Source: an uncultured Brevinema sp.
GTDB lineage: Bacteria; Spirochaetota; Brevinematia; Brevinematales; Brevinemataceae
Length of the DNA: 12,331 nt
Direction of reading: 5' to 3'
Assembly: GCA_947036575.1 (NCBI GenBank)
Contig: CAMQSH010000050.1
Span: 1 to 12,331, forward strand
In this document: piece by piece, positions 7,978 through 12,331 of the stretch
Position numbering within the stretch: the stretch's first letter is position 1
How the letters are laid out: every line of letters begins with the position of its first letter
Program-made: the position numbers and the translations under genes
The notes under the pieces: model-generated
Told to the model about the DNA's origin: nothing
Seen by the model: only the letters and a program-made list of their open reading frames with translations
Database searches by the model: none

Positions 7978-9012
7978 ATGTTATCTAAAAACCCAAGATA
8001 TATTACTATTTTACTATTATTTAATTTTTTATTTATTGTCCATTTTTCTGTAATTAACGGATTATCGGTATCTGTAGCTGTAACAGCTGGGAAAAGTTTC
8101 TTTAAAACTATAGAAGAGCTAATTATTTTAGAAACTGCTAATAATAGGCGCCCTACTATCAGTCAAGGTCCTGTAGCTTTAATTGCAGATACAATGATTT
8201 ATGATGAAAAAACTGAGATTGGTTATGCCACTGGTAATCTACGATTTGCAGATCTAAATAATAGAACATTTTTTTCTGCACAAGAAGGAACTTATTTTAC
8301 AAAAGAAAAAAAAGTGGTTTTAAGGAAATCTCCAGAGATTTTATTAGAGCAAGGTGATAATATTTCTACAAAAATTATAGGAAGAATTATTACTATATAC
8401 CCAGACGATTCTTATATTCATGTGCAAGGAAATATTGCTATTGATGATGGAAAAACTTATATTACTGGAGAAGAAGTAAGAATTTGGTCAAAAGAAGACA
8501 AAATGATAGTCTCTGGTAATGTTCAATCAATATCAGAAGATCAAAAACTCGTTGCAGATCGTTTAAATGTACAATTTCAAGATGGAGAATTATACAACTA
8601 TGTTGCTCGAGGTAATGTAATTGCAAATTCAGAAGAAGATGGATTCACACTACAGTCTGGCATTCTTTTTTATGACAATACAACTGATTTCTACAAAGCC
8701 TTAATTGAACCTTCTATTTTTTTTCAAGAACAAGAAACCATATCTCATGCTAATATTATAGAGTATGATAAAACTACTGAAGTTGGTAATTTAATAGGTA
8801 ATGTTGTTTCTGTTCAAGGTGATGGAGAACAGATTGCTTATTCTAGATGGGCCGTATTTCATGGCTCAAATGATGTTATTAATATGTATGGAAATCCTCG
8901 TTTAGTACAAAAAGGTTCGGAAATTTTTGGTACTGAAATTATTGTAAATATAGACTCTAACAACATGGAGATACTTGGTGGTGGTAGAGGATTTTTTGAT
9001 AGAAATCAATAA
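7978..9012 (+). CDS. lptA: LptA/OstA-like periplasmic LPS transport protein
   Basis: LptA forms the periplasmic bridge of stacked beta-strands that carries lipopolysaccharide to the outer membrane. This 344-residue protein has an N-terminal hydrophobic segment (about 10-36) that reads as a signal peptide, possibly ending near AVTAG. Repeated OstA-type strands follow: 'LIADTMIYDEKTEIGYATGNLRF' near 68-90, 'YIHVQGNIAIDDGKTYITGEEVRIWSKEDKMIVSGNV' at 146-182, 'LVADRLNVQFQDGELYNYVARGNV' at 191-214, and more at 255-325, ending GGGRGFF. It is nearly twice the length of E. coli LptA (185 residues), so it holds about two OstA units; no C-terminal LptD barrel is present. A GGGAT Shine-Dalgarno lies in the end of lptC, 2 nt upstream. 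The usual next gene, lptB, is absent; a TrmB-type regulator stands in its place. Confidence 0.82.
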   Translation: MLSKNPRYITILLLFNFLFIVHFSVINGLSVSVAVTAGKSFFKTIEELIILETANNRRPTISQGPVALIADTMIYDEKTEIGYATGNLRFADLNNRTFFSAQEGTYFTKEKKVVLRKSPEILLEQGDNISTKIIGRIITIYPDDSYIHVQGNIAIDDGKTYITGEEVRIWSKEDKMIVSGNVQSISEDQKLVADRLNVQFQDGELYNYVARGNVIANSEEDGFTLQSGILFYDNTTDFYKALIEPSIFFQEQETISHANIIEYDKTTEVGNLIGNVVSVQGDGEQIAYSRWAVFHGSNDVINMYGNPRLVQKGSEIFGTEIIVNIDSNNMEILGGGRGFFDRNQ

Positions 9013-9026
9013 ACATTGGAGATCTT

Positions 9027-9836
9027 ATGTCAGATAACACTTCATCTTCTCATTTTCTTGATCGTTTTGAAGAGCTAGGGCTTAGTAGAAATGAGGCTTC
9101 TGTTTATTTAGCATTGTTAAAAAATCATCCTGTTACAGGGTATAAACTAGCTAAAGATAGTGGAATACTAAGACCTATTGTTTATGAAATGCTTACAAGA
9201 CTTGTTGAAAAGGGAGGGGTAAAGATCGTAAAGGATTCCCCTGAACAATATAGCCCTATTTCTCCAGACAATTTTCTTACAACTTTAGAAAAACGTTTTA
9301 CAGACGCTAAATCATCACTAAGTAAAGAATTAATTTTTTTTCAAGACAAAGATACTGATAATGATGACTTTTGGAATTTATCTGATAAAGATACAATTAT
9401 TGCAAATATTCAAGATATTATCAGTAAAGCTAAAAAAGAAGTTCTTTTTTATCTCAATCATGATACTTATGCATTATTCTTAAAAGAACAGTTATCAAAA
9501 AAAGTCGCTTCAGGAGTACAAGTTATTGGATTTTCTTATAGAGATCTTCAATTACCAGGAACAGATCTCTATACCTATAAGATTGATAGAAATACTAATA
9601 CGCCTTGTATTGATGATGATAGAATTCTTGTAGTTGTTGATGGTAAATATTCTATTATAGCCGATATGGATGTAGGGAAAGCTTGTCAGAGTATGAGATC
9701 TGCCCAAGTAATAACAGTACAAGATTTTATTCGAATGAAAATTGTTTTATATAGACTCAATCAAGTACTTTCTCCTTCAAAGTTATCCCTATATCTTTTT
9801 GATAAAGATAAAGAATTTTTTGATAATATTATTTAA
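9027..9836 (+). CDS. TrmB-family transcriptional regulator
   Basis: The 269-residue protein has an N-terminal winged helix-turn-helix at about 13-80. The segment LGLSRNEASVYLALLKNHPVTGYKLAKDSGILRPIVYEMLTRLVEKG has the TrmB layout, including the ARP-type recognition helix. A coiled linker (about 84-105) follows, then a C-terminal phospholipase D-like effector domain (about 120-250) with 'KKEVLFYLNHDTYALFLKEQLSKKVASGVQVIGFSY' and a 'DDRILVVVDGKYSIIADM' strand pair. No HKD catalytic motif is seen, as expected for regulators. Archaeal TrmB proteins sense sugars; the bacterial ones are little characterised, and no ligand can be read here. It lies 14 nt after lptA with a TGGAGA Shine-Dalgarno, so it is likely co-transcribed with lptC-lptA, which makes them candidate targets. 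It ends at the shared terminator at 9838-9870. Confidence 0.88.
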   Translation: MSDNTSSSHFLDRFEELGLSRNEASVYLALLKNHPVTGYKLAKDSGILRPIVYEMLTRLVEKGGVKIVKDSPEQYSPISPDNFLTTLEKRFTDAKSSLSKELIFFQDKDTDNDDFWNLSDKDTIIANIQDIISKAKKEVLFYLNHDTYALFLKEQLSKKVASGVQVIGFSYRDLQLPGTDLYTYKIDRNTNTPCIDDDRILVVVDGKYSIIADMDVGKACQSMRSAQVITVQDFIRMKIVLYRLNQVLSPSKLSLYLFDKDKEFFDNII

Positions 9837-9837
9837 T

Positions 9838-9870
9838 AAAAAAGCACAAGTTTAACACTTGTGCTTTTTT
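9838..9870. terminator. Bidirectional terminator between convergent operons
   Basis: GCACAAGT (9844-9851) pairs with ACTTGTGC (9857-9864) around a 5-nt loop. An A6 run precedes it and a T-run follows, so it can end transcripts from both sides. On the minus side it overlaps the stop codon (9872-9870) of the unrecognised gene. Confidence 0.9.
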
Positions 9871-10676
9871 TATTTTTTACTATCTAAAATTGCTTTAAAA
9901 TAATTTCTTTTATTTTTCATAATTATAATATATTCTGGTGACATAACGTTTGTCAATGACTCAATAATTTTTTGACACTCTTTTAACATTATTTGAATTT
10001 CTTGTTTATTAATAGTACTGCGGTTTATTTCTGTATCTATTAAATCCATCAAATTAATAAATCTTTGTTTTAAGTATTTAGGAGTCTTTTTATTGATAAA
10101 TTTATCTCTTTGTTGAGAAACAACATAAGTCACAGGCTGCTGAGACTTATAAAATCTTCTTAAAAAAGATCTATTACCTATTTTACACTTAGAATTTAGT
10201 AGTGGGTGTATTGTTGTTTTTTGAAAAAGAAACTCTTCATGTTCTGTATATAAATAAATATCAATACCTCTTATTAATTTTGCTGAATAAATCATATAAT
10301 CTAATGATATTATATCTTTTTGAAGACTATCAATTAAAATTGGAATTTCATTTGGATCCACTTTTTCATTAATTATAAAAAAAATTTGAGTGAAATGTTC
10401 TTCAATAAGCTCTATTATTTTATTATACAATTCAAAAAATTTTGTATCTATAGTTTTTAATTCTTCAAGAATTTCTGTATCATCTAAAAAATTTAAATAT
10501 GATGAATCCGTAACTATTTGAAAAAGTAAGATTCTTTTAATTTCTAACACTTGTAAATCAGTAGTGATTAAATTATAAGTATCATTTAATTTTAAAATAT
10601 CTAAAAATTCTTCAAAATTCACTTGATGCCAAATATCCATTGTTATAAATAAGTAAGGTTTCTCTTGTTCTATCAC
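9870..10676 (-). CDS. Cytoplasmic protein of unknown function, downstream of oadB
   Basis: I do not recognise this 268-residue protein. It has no signal peptide or membrane span and looks mostly helical: an acidic, Leu/Ile-rich first half (for example 'LDDTEILEELKTIDTKFFELYNKIIELIEEHF' around 64-95) and a basic middle and end ('RSFLRRFYKSQQ' near 168-179; 'KNKRNYFKAILDSKK' at the C-terminus). It opens with GTG 18 nt after the oadB stop and in the same reading frame as oadB. No good Shine-Dalgarno is seen; ATG 10640 (residue 13) is an alternative start with no better site. Its place suggests it is transcribed with the decarboxylase genes, but a functional link is inference only. It is not one of the known subunits of these pumps. 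Confidence 0.75.
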   Translation of the reverse strand: MIEQEKPYLFITMDIWHQVNFEEFLDILKLNDTYNLITTDLQVLEIKRILLFQIVTDSSYLNFLDDTEILEELKTIDTKFFELYNKIIELIEEHFTQIFFIINEKVDPNEIPILIDSLQKDIISLDYMIYSAKLIRGIDIYLYTEHEEFLFQKTTIHPLLNSKCKIGNRSFLRRFYKSQQPVTYVVSQQRDKFINKKTPKYLKQRFINLMDLIDTEINRSTINKQEIQIMLKECQKIIESLTNVMSPEYIIIMKNKRNYFKAILDSKK

Positions 10677-10694
10677 TATCTTATTCTTATATTT

Positions 10695-11816
10695 TTATTT
10701 GAATAAACTTAATAATGTACCTGCAGCAACAGCAGAGCCTATTACACCAGCAACATTAGGTCCCATAGCATGCATTAATAAGAAATTTGTAGGATCTTCT
10801 TCAGATCCCACTTTTTGAACAACACGTGCAGACATAGGTACAGCACTAACTCCAGCAGCTCCAATAAGAGGATTTATTTTTTTACCACTCAATACACACA
10901 TTAGTTTTCCTAACAAGACTCCTCCAGCAGTACCTGCTGCAAAAGCACATAATCCTATTCCTAATATTTTTAAAGTATCAACTGTTAAAAAAGTTCCAGC
11001 TTTTGCTGTTGCTCCTACAGTAATACCTAAAAAGATAGTAACAACATATAATAACGCATTTTTTCCATTTTCAACCAAGTTAGGAACTACCCCACTTTCT
11101 TTGAATAGATTACCTAACATCAACATACCTATTAAAGGTGTTGAAGAAGGTACTATCAAAATAACAATGATTGTTACAATTATTGGAAATAATATTTTTT
11201 CTCGTTGAGATACTTTTCTTAATTGTTCCATTTTTATCAATCTTTCTTCTTTTGTTGTGAGTAGTTTCATAATAGGAGGTTGAATAATAGGAACTAAAGC
11301 CATATAAGAATAAGCAGCAACAGCAATTGGACCTAATAAATGAGGTGCAAGCTTTGAAGTAAGATAAATAGCTGTAGGACCATCAGCCCCACCTATAATT
11401 CCAATAGCAGCAGCTTCAGGACCTGTCATTCCTAAGGCAATGGCAACCCAAAAAGCAAAAAATATTCCTACTTGAGCTGCAGCACCTAATAATAAACTTT
11501 TTGGATTAGCAATTAAAGGAGCAAAATCAGTAAGCATTCCTATTCCTAAAAAAATTAAAGGAGGATAAATCCCTAGTTTTATACCTTGATAAAGGAGATA
11601 TAATAATCCACCTTCATCCATTAAACCTTCGCCTATAGATGCTGGTAAATTAACCCATAACATACCAAAAGCAATTGGTAATAATAGGTACGGTTCATAT
11701 CCTTTTGCAATAGCCAAATATAGAAGTATTAAAGATACGGCTATCATCGCTAATGATGGTAGGCTCATCATTGCTATTCCAGTTGTTTGATATAAATTTA
11801 ACAATAATTCTTGCAT
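10695..11816 (-). CDS. oadB: Na+-pumping decarboxylase beta subunit (OadB/MmdB/GcdB)
   Basis: This 373-residue inner-membrane protein decarboxylates carboxybiotin and couples it to Na+ export. It is almost all hydrophobic helices and keeps the family hallmarks: IIGGADGPT at 140-148 with the Asp (D145) needed for Na+ coupling, NPLIGAAGVSAVP at 315-327 followed by ARVV, and NFLLMHAMGPNVAGVIGSAVAAG at 344-366. The length matches the short beta subunits of methylmalonyl-CoA and glutaconyl-CoA decarboxylases (about 375) better than that of the Klebsiella oxaloacetate enzyme (about 430), but beta subunits alone do not define the substrate. The biotin carrier gene lies 9 nt upstream, and its TAG stop is part of the TAGGAGA Shine-Dalgarno for this gene, so translation is probably coupled. 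The oadB symbol is used in the family sense. Confidence 0.95.
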   Translation of the reverse strand: MQELLLNLYQTTGIAMMSLPSLAMIAVSLILLYLAIAKGYEPYLLLPIAFGMLWVNLPASIGEGLMDEGGLLYLLYQGIKLGIYPPLIFLGIGMLTDFAPLIANPKSLLLGAAAQVGIFFAFWVAIALGMTGPEAAAIGIIGGADGPTAIYLTSKLAPHLLGPIAVAAYSYMALVPIIQPPIMKLLTTKEERLIKMEQLRKVSQREKILFPIIVTIIVILIVPSSTPLIGMLMLGNLFKESGVVPNLVENGKNALLYVVTIFLGITVGATAKAGTFLTVDTLKILGIGLCAFAAGTAGGVLLGKLMCVLSGKKINPLIGAAGVSAVPMSARVVQKVGSEEDPTNFLLMHAMGPNVAGVIGSAVAAGTLLSLFK

Positions 11817-11825
11817 GTTATTCTC

Positions 11826-12185
11826 CTATGCAAGCTCTAGCAAAGTAGATCCACTATCAACTGATTCGCCTTCTTTTACTAATAGAGAAACTATAGTTCC
11901 ATCTTTTGGTGCTACAATATTATTTTCCATTTTCATAGCTTCTAATATAAGAATAGTTTCTCCAGCTTTTACGACATCACCAACTTTTTTAAGAATCTTC
12001 CAAATATTACCTTGCATCGGTGCTGTAACTGGAGTTCCTGTGCCTGTAACAACTACTGGTGCAGGAGCTACTACTGGGGCAACTTGTTGACTAGTAACTG
12101 GTATAGAAGATGATCCTTCTGATACGAATTCTACTTCAACCTCGTATACATTTCCTTCCACTTTAACTTTATATATTTTTGACAT
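11826..12185 (-). CDS. Biotin carboxyl carrier protein of the decarboxylase
   Basis: This 119-residue protein carries the biotin that shuttles CO2 from the alpha-subunit carboxyltransferase to the membrane beta subunit. The N-terminus (1-22, KIYKVKVEGNVYEVEVE) is a small beta segment, followed by a flexible Val/Ala/Pro/Thr linker at about 30-52. The biotinyl domain (about 53-119) contains the target EAMKMEN at 82-88, with Lys85 biotinylated, and the usual VTAPMQGNIWKI opening and VKEGESVDSGSTLLEL close. This is the layout of the MmdC/GcdC gamma subunits, where biotin sits on a separate protein rather than on the alpha subunit. A TGGAGA Shine-Dalgarno precedes ATG 12185. It lies between the OadG-like fragment (31-nt gap) and oadB (9-nt gap). 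The acetyl-CoA carboxylase carrier (AccB) is less likely because of length and neighbours. Confidence 0.93.
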   Translation of the reverse strand: MSKIYKVKVEGNVYEVEVEFVSEGSSSIPVTSQQVAPVVAPAPVVVTGTGTPVTAPMQGNIWKILKKVGDVVKAGETILILEAMKMENNIVAPKDGTIVSLLVKEGESVDSGSTLLELA

Positions 12186-12216
12186 TATTATTCTCCATTT
12201 TTACTTTTCTTTGGGA

Positions 12217-12331
12217 TCATGAAATTTTACGAATATTCGTAATTCTAACTTGGGTACTCTTTACTGTGATTTCAAGATTTTCTAAAATAGCTGCTACGAT
12301 AATAGCCTTATGCAAGGGATCTACTATAGTA
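12217..12331 (-). CDS. 3' end of OadG/MmdD-like decarboxylase small subunit
   Basis: Only the last 37 codons are in the window, ending at TGA 12219-12217. The residues (DPLHKAIIVAAILEN, then TQVRITNIRKIS) fit the C-terminal 'VAAIxAAI ... VRxIxxI' pattern of the sodium-pump decarboxylase gamma/delta subunit (OadG/MmdD), a small membrane-anchored subunit that assembles the complex. Its place directly in front of the biotin carrier and beta subunit agrees with the Veillonella mmdA-mmdD-mmdC order. The fragment is too short to be sure, and the N-terminal membrane helix that would settle it lies beyond the edge. Confidence 0.6.
   Translation of the reverse strand, partial: TIVDPLHKAIIVAAILENLEITVKSTQVRITNIRKIS

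Noticed and set aside
11815..12090. Plus-strand open frame of 91 codons opposite the biotin carrier gene
   Set aside because: It is the antisense of a clearly conserved biotinyl-domain gene, has no ribosome site and gives a low-complexity product.

Overview
The window is strongly AT-rich, uses the standard bacterial code, and holds ten protein-coding genes (two cut by the window edges) plus one tRNA. Genes are packed at operon spacing, with readable sigma70-type promoters and intrinsic terminators. The lptC/lptA pair, a lipoprotein signal and several exported proteins point to a diderm (Gram-negative-type) bacterium. Low GC, a lipoprotein LptC, an exported ankyrin protein and a Na+-pumping decarboxylase would fit an AT-rich spirochaete (Brachyspira/Brevinema-like) or a fusobacterium. 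That placement is an inference at low confidence; nothing in the window fixes the species.

Layout. (1) 1-3065, minus strand: a PcrA/UvrD-type helicase followed after 3 nt by the N-terminal part of a polysaccharide flippase. (2) 3066-3237: a divergent promoter region. (3) 3238-5163, plus strand: an unrecognised exported protein, then trigger factor with a degenerate prolyl-isomerase domain, closed by a terminator. (4) 5162-7131: a single-gene unit for an exported ankyrin-repeat protein with acidic tyrosine-rich low-complexity ends. (5) 7158-9870: a consensus promoter, tRNA-Glu(UUC), a strong terminator hairpin, then lptC - lptA - a TrmB-family regulator, ending in a terminator shared with the facing operon. 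(6) 9870-12331, minus strand: the distal end of a membrane decarboxylase operon, in order OadG/MmdD-like subunit (3' end only), biotin carrier protein, carboxybiotin decarboxylase beta subunit, then an unrecognised cytoplasmic protein.

How the genes relate. LptC and LptA belong to the bridge that carries lipopolysaccharide or lipooligosaccharide across the periplasm, and the flippase at the left edge may supply envelope polysaccharide. The OadG-biotin carrier-OadB genes encode a biotin-dependent decarboxylase that exports Na+; the substrate-specific alpha subunit is outside the window, so oxaloacetate, methylmalonyl-CoA or glutaconyl-CoA cannot be told apart. Most of this is ordinary housekeeping. 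The parts that stand out are the tRNA-Glu/terminator/lptC junction, where lptC starts 11 nt after a terminator with no Shine-Dalgarno; a TrmB-type regulator in an Lpt operon; a promoter placed so that the gene at 3238 should make a leaderless mRNA; the eroded isomerase domain of trigger factor; and the exported ankyrin protein. I see no clear new defence or mobile system.
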